Assembly (NCBI RefSeq): GCF_019511445.1
Contig: NZ_JAEUAN010000030.1
Span: 1 to 64,000, forward strand
DNA: 64,000 bases
DNA from: Aliirhizobium wenxiniae
Lineage (GTDB): Bacteria > Pseudomonadota > Alphaproteobacteria > Rhizobiales > Rhizobiaceae
Direction of reading: 5' to 3'
Position numbers and translations under genes: made by a program. A model generated the notes under the pieces. That model saw nothing but the letters and a program-made list of their open reading frames with translations. It searched no databases and was not told the origin of the DNA. Positions 35,163 to 43,759 of the stretch are shown piece by piece. Positions within the stretch are counted from its first letter, which is position 1. The number at the start of each line of letters is the position of its first letter.

Positions 35163-35816
35163 ATGGCCTCGATCTCTGCCGCCATCCCTGCCCTGCCGCG
35201 CAAATATCATGCGGCCAGCATATGGATGCTTTATGTGATCGGCCTCTGTCCGGCTGCCTGGTATTTCTATCAGGCGGCAACCGGCGGGCTCGGATTCAAT
35301 CCGGTCAAGACCTTCGAACATCTTCTCGGCATATGGGCCTTGCGGCTGATCATCGCGACGCTTGCGATCACGCCGTTGCGTGATCTCTTCGGCATCAACT
35401 GGGTGCGATATCGGCGGGCACTGGGATTGCTCGCCTTCTACTACGTGCTGATGCATTTTTCCGTCTATCTGCTCCTCGACCTGCAGCTCAATTTCGCGGC
35501 GGTCGGCGGCGATATCGCAAAGCGGCCCTATATCACCATCGGGTTTGCCGCGCTGCTGTGCCTTATTCCCCTGGCGGTGACATCCAATAACTGGTCGATC
35601 CGGAAGATGGGACAGGGATGGATACGGCTGCACAAGCTGGTCTATCTGATCGCGATCGGCGGGGCGATCCATTATGTGCTGGCGGTCAAATCGGTGACAT
35701 CGGGGCCATTCGCCCATGTCGCGCTGATCGGCATCCTCGTCGCCTACCGCCTTATCCGGCGGCCGCTGATGAACTGGAAGCGCGGGCGACGTCAGCCGGC
35801 ACAGGTCGCCCGCTGA
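35163..35816 (+). CDS. msrQ: MsrQ heme-binding membrane subunit
   Basis: The 217-aa integral membrane protein (YedZ) passes electrons from the quinone pool to MsrP. About six transmembrane helices are seen, with paired histidines such as LMHFSVYLL and RLHKLVYLIAIGGAIHYV that can hold heme b. It starts 2 bases after the msrP stop, so the two genes form an operon. Confidence 0.95.
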   Translation: MASISAAIPALPRKYHAASIWMLYVIGLCPAAWYFYQAATGGLGFNPVKTFEHLLGIWALRLIIATLAITPLRDLFGINWVRYRRALGLLAFYYVLMHFSVYLLLDLQLNFAAVGGDIAKRPYITIGFAALLCLIPLAVTSNNWSIRKMGQGWIRLHKLVYLIAIGGAIHYVLAVKSVTSGPFAHVALIGILVAYRLIRRPLMNWKRGRRQPAQVAR

Positions 35817-35837
35817 CGTCGCCACAGAGAGACAGGC

Positions 35838-36542
35838 TCACACAGAGCGGGTCAAACCACCGTCAACCTTGAGGTTCTGGCCGGTAATGTAGCCTGCACC
35901 TTCGGAAGCCAAAAAAGCGACGGTGGCTGCGATTTCCTCGCTCGTACCGTAGCGCTTCATCGGCACGCCATCACGACGCTCTTCGGTGGCCGGCAGGCTG
36001 TCGATCCAACCCGGCAGGACATTGTTCATCCGCACATTATCGGCGGCATAGGTATCGGCGAAGATCTTCGTGTAGGCGGCGAGACCGGCGCGAAAGACGG
36101 CAGAGGTCGGGAACATGGACGAAGGCTCGAAGGCCCAGGCAGTGGAGATATTGACGATGCTGCCGGATTTCTGCGCCTGCATGATCGGTGCTACAAGGCG
36201 CACCGGGCGGATGACGTTCATCAGGTAGACATCGAGGCCGGTGTGCCATTGCTCGTCGGTGATTTCGATAATCTGGGCGCGGGGGCCGTGGCCGGCGCTG
36301 TTGACCAGAACATCGATGCGGCCCCAGCGATCCATCACCGTATCGACCAGACGCTTGAGGGCGTCATTGGACTGGTTTGAGCCCGTGATGCCGATGCCGC
36401 CGAGTTCCTGCGCCAGCGCTTCACCCTTGCCGGAGGACGACAGGATCGCGACCTTGAAACCATCTGCCGCGAGTTTCTTTGCCGAGGCTGCGCCCATGCC
36501 GCTGCCGCCCGCCGTTACGATCGCTACCTTTGCTTCCGACAT
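35838..36542 (-). CDS. SDR-family oxidoreductase, altered active site
   Basis: The 234-aa protein has the short-chain dehydrogenase Rossmann fold with VTAGGSGMGAA (9-19), NSAGHG (81-86) and the C-terminal ITGQNLKVDGGL. At the catalytic position the usual YxxxK is replaced by Ser147 and Arg151 (SAVFR), while NIST keeps the Ser. The enzyme may use other residues or act as a non-catalytic NAD(P)-binding protein. I chose the start at 36542 (MSEAKVAIVTAGG); a longer frame to 36575 lacks support. It is convergent with msrQ. Confidence 0.88.
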   Translation of the reverse strand: MSEAKVAIVTAGGSGMGAASAKKLAADGFKVAILSSSGKGEALAQELGGIGITGSNQSNDALKRLVDTVMDRWGRIDVLVNSAGHGPRAQIIEITDEQWHTGLDVYLMNVIRPVRLVAPIMQAQKSGSIVNISTAWAFEPSSMFPTSAVFRAGLAAYTKIFADTYAADNVRMNNVLPGWIDSLPATEERRDGVPMKRYGTSEEIAATVAFLASEGAGYITGQNLKVDGGLTRSV

Positions 36543-36621
36543 GTCTTCAAGCCTTTCGATGCTATTGGATGACAATGGGTAACGCTGCTGCGCGCAGAAC
36601 GCCAGCGCGGGTTTTGCCTAA

Positions 36622-37032
36622 TCAGGAGCGGCTTTTCGACTTTGCCTTGGCAGCATTCAGCGCAGCCGCGTTGCGGATCAGCGTCATGAAGGCTTGCTCA
36701 TCAATCGTTTCGCCTTGCCGCAGGTCGATCGCCCGGCGGGAATTGCCTTCGAGGCTGGCGTTGAAAAGCCCGGACGGATCCTCGACGGACGCTCCCTTGG
36801 CGAAGGTCAGCTTGACGACCGCCTTATAGGTCTCTCCGGTGCAGATGATGCCGCCCTTCTCCCATACAGGAACACCACGCCATTTCCACGTCTCGACGAC
36901 ATCCGGGACGGCTTTGCGGATGAGAGCCCGCAAATGAGCCAGCAGTTCTCCCCGCCAGTCGCCGAGTTCCGTTATGCGTTGATCGATCAGGCGAGATGCA
37001 TCCAGTGGCTTTTCGTCGTCATGGCTGCTCAT
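36622..37032 (-). CDS. DUF1801 domain protein (copy 1)
   Basis: The 136-aa protein has the DUF1801/YdhG-like fold pattern: an N-terminal helical half, VVETWKWRGVPVWEKGGIIC, then VVKLTFAKGASVEDPSGLFN. The C-terminus is Ala/Lys-rich. The family has no assigned role. A second, different DUF1801 gene lies 10 bases upstream, so they form an operon. AGGA precedes the start by 8 bases. Confidence 0.88.
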   Translation of the reverse strand: MSSHDDEKPLDASRLIDQRITELGDWRGELLAHLRALIRKAVPDVVETWKWRGVPVWEKGGIICTGETYKAVVKLTFAKGASVEDPSGLFNASLEGNSRRAIDLRQGETIDEQAFMTLIRNAAALNAAKAKSKSRS

Positions 37033-37041
37033 GGCGTCATC

Positions 37042-37473
37042 CTATAATTTTTCGCCGGGCAGCAGGCTCGCCTGCCTGATCCAGGTTTCGAGTTGAGCCT
37101 CGCTCCATTCGTCGACTTCATGGATATGGAAATAGCGTGTTTCCGGCGTCCGGGAATTTTCCGGCGGAACAGGATCAAGCGACGATCCGCGGAAGAAGGT
37201 AAGCTTCACATATCGGTTGAAGCAGTGGAAACCGAGAAACCAGCCCTGCCCTCCGATCCCGTACAAAGGCGTATTCCACTTTACCGCCTTGGCGACTCCT
37301 GGAACCGTGCGTTCGACAAGCGCGTCCAGCTTGCGTCCGACATCGCTTTTCCAGCCCGGCATCGCGGCGATGTAGGCTTGCACCGGTTCGTTGCCATAAC
37401 CTTTCGGAATCTGGGGATTTCCACCCGTCAGAAGCTTCGGCTTGAGTGTACCGGACCTCTTGTTGTCATCCAT
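37042..37473 (-). CDS. DUF1801 domain protein (copy 2)
   Basis: The 143-aa protein shows the same fold as its neighbour: GVAKAVKWNTPLYGIGGQGWFLGF followed by YVKLTFFRGSSLDPVPPENS. The start at 37473 (MDDNKRSG) follows GGAGGAGG with an 8-base spacer. Sequence identity with copy 1 is low, so the pair is an old duplication or two acquired relatives. Confidence 0.88.
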   Translation of the reverse strand: MDDNKRSGTLKPKLLTGGNPQIPKGYGNEPVQAYIAAMPGWKSDVGRKLDALVERTVPGVAKAVKWNTPLYGIGGQGWFLGFHCFNRYVKLTFFRGSSLDPVPPENSRTPETRYFHIHEVDEWSEAQLETWIRQASLLPGEKL

Positions 37474-37640
37474 GAGCCGGGCCTCCTCCCCACCAACAGA
37501 TGTCAATCATCATAACGCCGCAGATCGCATCGTCTATCCCAACCAGATCGGTGCCTGATCGACGGTGCATATTGGCAAATGGAGTTCCTGGTCGCTGCTG
37601 GTGATCATGACCTTCACCATCGTCGCGCATTTGAAACACA

Positions 37641-38054
37641 TCAAACGCCGGATCGACGTTCCCGAGTGAGGCGCAGTTCGATGAGCGCCGCTCCCGCGAT
37701 GCCCGCGGCATAGGCCAGAATATTCCAGAGCGAGAAGACGCGCCCGAGCAAGAGCTTGCCGGCCGTGGTCAGCCGGAAGGTGTCGAGCGTGGGCGTGTGG
37801 TAGAGGCGGGAGAATTCGACGGTCATTGCGATGGCCAAGGCAATCAGCGCAACAAGCCCAGCCCTCGCCGAGCCCGACAGAACCCCAACGAGCAGGAAAA
37901 CCATGGCTCCCCAGAGAATGGAGCCGCCGTATTTGACGACCGAAAACGGCATGCCGAGATCATAGCCGAAACGGCGCAGTGCAAGGCCTGCAGCGATCAC
38001 CACGAGAACAGCGACAGCGCGCCCGATACGCTTCGATAGCCTGCCCGTCATCAA
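37641..38054 (-). CDS. DUF2809 membrane protein
   Basis: The 137-aa protein has four hydrophobic segments (for example AVAVLVVIAAGLALRRFG and LWGAMVFLLVGVLSG) and the DUF2809 signature VKYGGSILWG and VEFSRLYHTPTLDTFRLT. It is an inner-membrane protein of unknown function. It lies just beyond the terminator of the ribosomal cluster, on the same strand. Confidence 0.85.
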   Translation of the reverse strand: MMTGRLSKRIGRAVAVLVVIAAGLALRRFGYDLGMPFSVVKYGGSILWGAMVFLLVGVLSGSARAGLVALIALAIAMTVEFSRLYHTPTLDTFRLTTAGKLLLGRVFSLWNILAYAAGIAGAALIELRLTRERRSGV

Positions 38055-38070
38055 CGCTCCTCACCCCCTG

Positions 38071-38105
38071 GCAAAAGAAAAGGCCGGGCGTTTCCACCCG
38101 GCCTT
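38071..38105 (-). terminator. Terminator of rplQ end of ribosomal cluster
   Basis: AAGGCCGGG (38080-38088) pairs with CCCGGCCTT (38097-38105). On the minus strand it is followed by TTCTTTTGCC. It lies 22 bases after rplQ. Confidence 0.9.
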
Positions 38106-38127
38106 AGAATTCTCGATCGAAGATCGA

Positions 38128-38553
38128 TTAAGCGGCTTCAGCAGCTTCTGCTTCAGCGGCAACGCGAGCCTTGTCGGCTGCGCCCTTGGCAGTGACGTCG
38201 CGTTCAACGAACTCGATGACTGCGAGCGGAGCGTTGTCGCCCTGACGATAGCCAGCCTTCATGATACGCAGGTAGCCGCCGTTGCGGGTTGCGTAACGGG
38301 AAGCGATGACGTCGAACAGCTTGCGAACGGCGTCCTGGTCCTGAACCTGCGAGATCGCCTGACGACGAGCGTGCAGATCGCCGCGCTTGCCGAGAGTTAC
38401 GAGCTTCTCGACGATCGGGCGAATTTCCTTCGCCTTCGGCAGGGTGGTTACGATCTGCTCATGGGTGATGAGCGATGCGGCCATGTTGGTGAACATAGCC
38501 TTACGGTGGCTTGCGGTGCGGTTAAGCTTGCGGCCTGCTTTTGCGTGGCGCAT
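38128..38553 (-). CDS. rplQ: 50S ribosomal protein L17
   Basis: The 141-aa protein opens MRHAKAGRKLNRTASHRKAMF, the L17 N-terminus, and carries the conserved TLGKRGDLHARRQA and RNGGYLRIMKAGYRQGDNAPLAVIEFVE. It binds 23S rRNA near the exit tunnel. The C-terminal Ala/Glu extension is typical of alphaproteobacteria. It is the last gene of the cluster, 45 bases after rpoA. Confidence 0.98.
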   Translation of the reverse strand: MRHAKAGRKLNRTASHRKAMFTNMAASLITHEQIVTTLPKAKEIRPIVEKLVTLGKRGDLHARRQAISQVQDQDAVRKLFDVIASRYATRNGGYLRIMKAGYRQGDNAPLAVIEFVERDVTAKGAADKARVAAEAEAAEAA

Positions 38554-38598
38554 GTCTGGTCTCCTTCACTTGCAGGCATTCGCCTGCAGTCTGATTAA

Positions 38599-39609
38599 TT
38601 AGTATTGGTCTTCGTAACGCTTAGCGAGATCTTCGATGTTTTCCGGCGGCCATGCAGGAACTTCCATACCAAGATGGAGGCCCATGGATGCCAGAACTTC
38701 CTTGATCTCGTTCAGCGACTTGCGACCAAAGTTAGGAGTACGGAGCATTTCCGCCTCGGTCTTCTGGATGAGGTCGCCGATATAAACGATGTTGTCGTTC
38801 TTCAGGCAGTTGGCCGAACGGACGGAAAGTTCCAGTTCGTCGACCTTCTTGAGGAGTGCCGGGTTGAACGCGAGTTCAGTGACGGACTCTTCTTCCTGTT
38901 CCTTCTGCGGCTCGTCGAAGTTGACGAAGACCGACAGCTGGTCCTGAAGAATGCGTGCGGCGAAGGCTACGGCGTCTTCACCAGTGACCGAACCATCGGT
39001 TTCGATGGTCATGGTCAGCTTGTCGTAGTCGAGAACCTGGCCTTCGCGGGTGTTTTCCACCTTGTAGGACACTTTCTTGACCGGCGAGTAGAGGCTATCG
39101 ACCGGGATGAGACCGATCGGGGCATCCTCAGCACGGTTACGCTCGGCCGGGACGTAACCCTTGCCGTTGTTGACCGTGAATTCCATGCGGATCTCAGCGC
39201 CGTCGTCCAACGTGCAGATCACGTGGTCGGGGTTCAGGATCTCGATGTCGCCAACCGTCTGGATGTCACCAGCGGTAACAGCGCCCGGGCCCTGCTTGCG
39301 CACGACCATGCGCTTCGGGTCATCGCCGTCCATCTTGATGGCGATTTCCTTGATGTTGAGCACGATGTCCGTCACATCTTCCCGAACGCCCGGGATAGAG
39401 GAGAACTCATGCAGGACGCCGTCGATCTGGACAGCCGTGACGGCTGCACCGCGGAGCGACGACAGAAGCACGCGACGAAGCGCGTTGCCGAGCGTCAGGC
39501 CGAAGCCGCGCTCAAGAGGTTCAGCAACAAGCGTTGCCTTGGTACGACCGGACGAGGTGAATTCCACCTTGTTCGGCTTAATCAGTTCCTGCCAGTTCTT
39601 CTGGATCAT
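38599..39609 (-). CDS. rpoA: RNA polymerase alpha subunit
   Basis: The 336-aa subunit starts polymerase assembly and contacts UP elements and activators. The N-terminal domain contains EPLERGFGLTLGNALRRVLLSSLRGAAV (assembly region) and the C-terminal domain the helix-hairpin-helix ELELSVRSANCLKNDNIVYIGDL and NFGRKSLNEIKEVL. Length is typical. It is flanked upstream by an unusually long, hairpin-containing gap after rpsK. Confidence 0.99.
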   Translation of the reverse strand: MIQKNWQELIKPNKVEFTSSGRTKATLVAEPLERGFGLTLGNALRRVLLSSLRGAAVTAVQIDGVLHEFSSIPGVREDVTDIVLNIKEIAIKMDGDDPKRMVVRKQGPGAVTAGDIQTVGDIEILNPDHVICTLDDGAEIRMEFTVNNGKGYVPAERNRAEDAPIGLIPVDSLYSPVKKVSYKVENTREGQVLDYDKLTMTIETDGSVTGEDAVAFAARILQDQLSVFVNFDEPQKEQEEESVTELAFNPALLKKVDELELSVRSANCLKNDNIVYIGDLIQKTEAEMLRTPNFGRKSLNEIKEVLASMGLHLGMEVPAWPPENIEDLAKRYEDQY

Positions 39610-39746
39610 GACCTATACCTTCCGTTCGTTGCCACCATCCAATCGTGGCAACCGAGCACGAGGAACACCGAAAGTAACCCTCCGGCGATACGGTGAAAGC
39701 CGCCTCGGCCCCTGCAGGAGACAAAGCGGCTATTACCGAGTTCAGA

Positions 39747-39773
39747 TGGTGCTCGCTTGAAAAGCGAGCACCA
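39747..39773 (-). other. Strong hairpin between rpsK and rpoA
   Basis: TGGTGCTCGCTT (39747-39758) and AAGCGAGCACCA (39762-39773) form 12-bp arms with a 3-base loop, 9 bases after the rpsK stop. A second hairpin (GTTGCCAC/GTGGCAAC, 39628-39652) lies just upstream of rpoA. No T tract follows, so RNA processing or stabilisation is more likely than termination. Confidence 0.7.
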
Positions 39774-39782
39774 ATACGTCCA

Positions 39783-40172
39783 TTAGACGCGGCGCTTCTT
39801 GCGCGGGCGGCAGCCGTTGTGCGGGATCGGCGTGACGTCGCGGATGGAAGTGATCATGAAACCGGCAGCCTGGAGAGCACGAAGAGCCGATTCACGGCCG
39901 GAACCCGGGCCGCAAACTTCAACTTCGAGCGACTTCATGCCGTGTTCCTGAGCCTTCTTGGCGCAGTCTTCAGCGGCGATCTGAGCAGCAAACGGGGTCG
40001 ACTTACGCGAACCCTTGAAGCCCTTTGCACCGGCAGACGACCAGGCAATAGCATTGCCCTGCGCGTCGGTGATGGTGATCATGGTGTTGTTGAAGGTAGA
40101 ATTGACGTGGGCAACGCCCGACGTGATATTCTTGCGTTCGCGACGACGAACGCGGGTGGCTTCCTTGGCCAT
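39783..40172 (-). CDS. rpsK: 30S ribosomal protein S11
   Basis: The 129-aa protein contains the S11 core: GVAHVNSTFNNTMITITD, AWSSAGAKGFKGSRKSTPFAAQ and the C-terminal DVTPIPHNGCRPRKKRRV. It sits on the platform of the small subunit near the E site. The start at 40172 (MAKEATRV) is the standard one; the frame extends upstream by chance. Confidence 0.98.
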   Translation of the reverse strand: MAKEATRVRRRERKNITSGVAHVNSTFNNTMITITDAQGNAIAWSSAGAKGFKGSRKSTPFAAQIAAEDCAKKAQEHGMKSLEVEVCGPGSGRESALRALQAAGFMITSIRDVTPIPHNGCRPRKKRRV

Positions 40173-40294
40173 TTTATCCCTTTCGTTGATCTCTGCACCG
40201 CCGTAGTTCCAGCGGCTCCACCTTGAGAGGCAGTAGGTTTTAGGCAGCAAACAATTGGGCTTTCACCCAATGCCTATTGGCTAATGCCTCAGAA

Positions 40295-40663
40295 TTACTT
40301 CTTCTTACCGGCGATTGCCTTGGCCGGACCCTTGCGGGTACGAGCGTTGGTGTGGGTGCGCTGACCGCGGACCGGAAGGCCACGACGGTGACGCAGACCA
40401 CGGTAGCAACCGAGATCCATGAGGCGCTTGATGTTCATCGCAGTTTCGCGACGAAGATCACCCTCGACGGCGTAGTCGCGGTCAATGGTTTCGCGGATCT
40501 GAAGAATTTCAGAGTCCGTCAGCTGATGGACGCGCTTTTCAGCCGGAAGACCGACCTTGTCCATGATTTCCTGCGCAAATTTCGGGCCGATCCCGTGAAT
40601 GTAGGTCAGCGCGATAACAACGCGCTTCGCAGTCGGGATGTTGACGCCAGCGATACGTGCCAC
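40295..40663 (-). CDS. rpsM: 30S ribosomal protein S13, GTG start
   Basis: The 122-aa protein contains ARIAGVNIPTAKRVVIALTYIHGIG, DYAVEGDLRRE and the C-terminal RGLPVRGQRTHTNARTRKGP. It contacts the P-site tRNA and L5. The family N-terminus (M/V-ARIAGVNIP) places the start at a GTG at 40663; the ATG 72 bases upstream would add unrelated residues. A 240-base gap separates it from adk. Confidence 0.96.
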   Translation of the reverse strand: MARIAGVNIPTAKRVVIALTYIHGIGPKFAQEIMDKVGLPAEKRVHQLTDSEILQIRETIDRDYAVEGDLRRETAMNIKRLMDLGCYRGLRHRRGLPVRGQRTHTNARTRKGPAKAIAGKKK

Positions 40664-40902
40664 GTCTATTCTCCTTCGTTCCGGTTGCCATCCGGCAAGC
40701 GGTACTTTCCATGATAGCAGCCTGATCAAGGCCACCAGTTCAACAACACCAAACGAGACAGGTCAAAACGACCAGCCCCGGATATCCTTGCGGAAATCCG
40801 CGCCAATCGCTCAAATCTGTCGCGAGTTGGCGCGGTGTTTAACGGAATCAGCGCTGAATTGCAACCGCCGAGCCCGAGATTCTTTAACAGACCTATGACA
40901 GC

Positions 40903-41487
40903 TCAAAGAGCCGACAAGGTCTTTTCGATTTCGGCGGTCACAGCCTTCACATCAGCCATGCCATCGATCGTCTTCAACTGGCCGGTCGATTCGTAATGAG
41001 CCGAGAGCGGAGCAGTCTTTTCACGATATTCAACCAGACGCTTCTTGAAGGCTTCCGGCATATCGTCGGCGCGAACCTTGCCGCCAGCGGCAATGGTTTC
41101 GGCCACGCGGTTTTCGATTCGGCCCATCAGAGCCCCCTCGTCCACCTTCAGTTCAATGACTGCATCCAGAGGGCAGCCCTTTTCCTGCAGCATCTTTTCC
41201 AGCGCGATGGCCTGGGGCACGGTGCGCGGATAGCCATCGAGGATGAAACCATTCGAACAGTCGTCGAGATCGATGCGCTCGGCGACGATGGCATTGACGA
41301 TATCGTCGGACACCAGTTGGCCGGCATCCATGACCGCCTTCGCCTTCAGACCGATCTCGGTACCTGCTTCCTTGGCAGCACGAAGCATGTCACCCGTGGA
41401 AAGCTGCGGAATGCCGTATTTCTCAGTCAGCAGCTTTGCCTGCGTACCCTTACCGGCGCCGGGTGGCCCCAAGAATATAAGTCTCAT
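40903..41487 (-). CDS. adk: Adenylate kinase
   Basis: The 194-aa enzyme interconverts ATP, ADP and AMP. The P-loop is GPPGAGKGTQA near residue 7; the AMP-binding region has LSTGDMLR and GYPRTVPQA. The LID is the short form without the zinc or long insert, as is usual in alphaproteobacteria. Its ATG overlaps the secY stop by 4 bases, so translation is coupled to secY. Confidence 0.98.
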   Translation of the reverse strand: MRLIFLGPPGAGKGTQAKLLTEKYGIPQLSTGDMLRAAKEAGTEIGLKAKAVMDAGQLVSDDIVNAIVAERIDLDDCSNGFILDGYPRTVPQAIALEKMLQEKGCPLDAVIELKVDEGALMGRIENRVAETIAAGGKVRADDMPEAFKKRLVEYREKTAPLSAHYESTGQLKTIDGMADVKAVTAEIEKTLSAL

Positions 41488-42824
41488 CGTCCCCTCTTTC
41501 CTCCGCGCAGTTTCGACTTCTTGATCAGACCCTCATACTGCTGCGCAATGAGATGTCCTTGAATCTGTGCAACCGTATCGAGGGTTACACTGACAACGAT
41601 CAAAAGCGAAGTACCACCAAGGGCTAATGGCACGCCCGTGCGGGCGATCAGAAACTCTGGCAGAATGCAGACGAAGACGAGGTAGATCGCACCGATAACT
41701 GTGATGCGGGTCAGTACATAGTCAATATATTCGGCGGTCCGTTCGCCCGGACGAATGCCCGGAATGAAACCACCGTGTTTCTTCAGGTTGTCGGCTGTGT
41801 CCTTCGGATTGAAGACAATGGCCGTGTAGAAGAAGGCAAAGAAGGCGATCAGCAGGCCGTAAAGCAGCATGAACAGCGGCTGGCCATGGCCGAGGGCAGC
41901 AATGGCAGCGGTTGCCCATGCAGGCAGGTCGGAATTGCCTGCGAAGCCAGCAGCCGTTGCGGGAAGCAAGAGCAGCGACGAGGCAAAGATCGCCGGAATA
42001 ACACCGGACGTGTTGAGCTTGAGCGGCAGGTGCGAAGTATCGCCCTGGAACATGCGGTTGCCGACCTGACGCTTCGGATACTGGATCAGAAGACGACGCT
42101 GGGCACGCTCGACGAAAACGATCAGGCCGATGACGAAAATCGCGACGAGAATCACGGCCAGGATAAGGCCGGTCGACAGAGCGCCGGTACGGCCGAGTTC
42201 CAGCGTGCCGGCGAGAGCCGACGGAAGACCTGCAGCAATACCTGCGAAGATGATCAGCGAAATGCCGTTGCCGATGCCGCGCGAGGTGATCTGCTCACCC
42301 AGCCACATCAGGAACATGGTACCGCCGAGAAGCGTGACCACGGTCGACAGACGGAAGAACATGCCGGGATCGTTGACGATGCCCTGCCCGCTCTCGAGAC
42401 CGGCGGCAATGCCGTAGGCCTGAAGCGTGCCGAGGATAACCGTGCCGTAACGAGTGTACTGGTTAATGATCTTGCGGCCGGCTTCGCCTTCCTTTTTCAA
42501 GGCTTCGAGCGAAGGAACGACAGAGGTCATCAGCTGCACGATGATCGACGCGGAAATATACGGCATGATGCCGAGCGCAAAGATCGCCATACGCTCGACA
42601 GCGCCGCCGGCAAACATGTTGAAAAGACCAAGAATACCGCCAGCCTGGCCGCGGAAGGCCTGCGCATAGGCTTCAGGGTTCAGGCCCGGAAGCGGAATAT
42701 GCGTGCCGAGGCGATAAACGAGGAGAGCAGCGAGGGTAAACCACAGCCGCTTCTTGAGATCCTCTGCCTTGGCGAAGGTCGAAAAATTGAGATTAGAGGC
42801 AAGTTGTTCCGCTGCAGACGCCAT
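41484..42824 (-). CDS. secY: Preprotein translocase subunit SecY
   Basis: The 446-aa channel protein has ten transmembrane segments and the SecY signatures GLFNMFAGGAVERMAIFALGIMPYISASI and PKRQVGNRMF. It forms the protein-conducting channel with SecE and SecG in the inner membrane. A strong hairpin with a T tract lies between rplO and secY, so secY may have its own promoter in the 220-base gap upstream. Confidence 0.98.
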   Translation of the reverse strand: MASAAEQLASNLNFSTFAKAEDLKKRLWFTLAALLVYRLGTHIPLPGLNPEAYAQAFRGQAGGILGLFNMFAGGAVERMAIFALGIMPYISASIIVQLMTSVVPSLEALKKEGEAGRKIINQYTRYGTVILGTLQAYGIAAGLESGQGIVNDPGMFFRLSTVVTLLGGTMFLMWLGEQITSRGIGNGISLIIFAGIAAGLPSALAGTLELGRTGALSTGLILAVILVAIFVIGLIVFVERAQRRLLIQYPKRQVGNRMFQGDTSHLPLKLNTSGVIPAIFASSLLLLPATAAGFAGNSDLPAWATAAIAALGHGQPLFMLLYGLLIAFFAFFYTAIVFNPKDTADNLKKHGGFIPGIRPGERTAEYIDYVLTRITVIGAIYLVFVCILPEFLIARTGVPLALGGTSLLIVVSVTLDTVAQIQGHLIAQQYEGLIKKSKLRGGKRGR

Positions 42825-43000
42825 GCGTTTCTCCGCCCGATCACCTCCCCCGGCGCAAAATGCCTGGTCGGAAAAGTGGTCGCAAATTCTGGTTCAAAAA
42901 ACCGGGCGCGGAGATTGCGGGAGCAATCGGGTGCCTCACCCTGTTTTCATGTGATCGGCGCCCATTGGGGCCGCCAAATCGTGAGGCTCACATATGGACA

Positions 43001-43038
43001 TAAAATCGCCCGGTGTGAAGCACACACCGGGCGATTTT
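43001..43038 (-). terminator. Terminator-like hairpin between rplO and secY
   Basis: AAAATCGCCCGGTGTG (43002-43017) pairs perfectly with CACACCGGGCGATTTT (43023-43038), 16-bp arms and a 5-base loop. It starts 8 bases after the rplO stop and ends in TTTT on the minus strand, like an intrinsic terminator inside the cluster. Confidence 0.85.
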
Positions 43039-43045
43039 AAACGTT

Positions 43046-43525
43046 TTACTCAGCTGCAGCTTCAGCAACAGCGAGAAGCTTGACGGAACCGCCAGCCTTT
43101 TCGATCTTTTCGACGGCAGCCTTCGAGGCACCGGCAACTTCGATCGCAAGCTTTGCCTTCAGTTCGCCGTCGGACAGAACGCGAACGCCGTCCTTTTCGC
43201 GACGGATAACGCCGGCAGCCTTGAGAGCTGCCGCATCAACCGTTGCCTTGGCGTCGAGCTTGCCAGCATCGATCGCGGTCTGGATACGGCCGAGCGAAAC
43301 GGTGACGTATTCAGAAGCGAAGATGTTGTTGAAGCCGCGCTTCGGCAGGCGACGGTAGATTGGCATCTGACCGCCTTCGAAGCCGTTGATGGCAACGCCG
43401 GAACGGGCCTTCTGACCCTTGACGCCGCGACCACCGGTCTTGCCCTTGCCGGAACCGATACCACGACCTACGCGGATACGGTCCTTGGACGAACCTTCGT
43501 TGTCCTTGATCTCATTCAGTTTCAT
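43046..43525 (-). CDS. rplO: 50S ribosomal protein L15
   Basis: The 159-aa protein opens MKLNEIKDNEGSSKDRIRVGRG and carries GSGKGKTGGRGVKGQKARSG, the Gly-rich rRNA-binding extension of L15. The C-terminal fold has GELKAKLAIEV. The start is placed at 43525 by homology and the upstream rpmD spacing of 10 bases. Confidence 0.97.
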   Translation of the reverse strand: MKLNEIKDNEGSSKDRIRVGRGIGSGKGKTGGRGVKGQKARSGVAINGFEGGQMPIYRRLPKRGFNNIFASEYVTVSLGRIQTAIDAGKLDAKATVDAAALKAAGVIRREKDGVRVLSDGELKAKLAIEVAGASKAAVEKIEKAGGSVKLLAVAEAAAE

Positions 43526-43535
43526 GATCAAACCC

Positions 43536-43745
43536 TCACTTCTCGTCGACGACGCGGACGAGATGCTGAACGGCCCGGATCATGCCACGAACGGAAGGCG
43601 TATCTTCCAGCGTGCGAACCCGGTGCATCTTGTTGAGGCCCAGACCGACCAGCGTTGCGCGCTGGATAGCCGGACGGCGAATAGGCGAACCGATCTGCTC
43701 GACCGTGATCGTCTTTGCTTCAGTCTTCTTCGTAGCCTTAGCCAT
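43536..43745 (-). CDS. rpmD: 50S ribosomal protein L30
   Basis: The 69-aa protein has VEQIGSPIRRPAIQRATLVGLGLNKM and RTLEDTPSVRGMIRAVQHLVRV, the L30 pattern. It binds 23S and 5S rRNA regions. It lies between rpsE and rplO with short gaps. Confidence 0.97.
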   Translation of the reverse strand: MAKATKKTEAKTITVEQIGSPIRRPAIQRATLVGLGLNKMHRVRTLEDTPSVRGMIRAVQHLVRVVDEK

Positions 43746-43759
43746 GGGTCAGACTCCTC

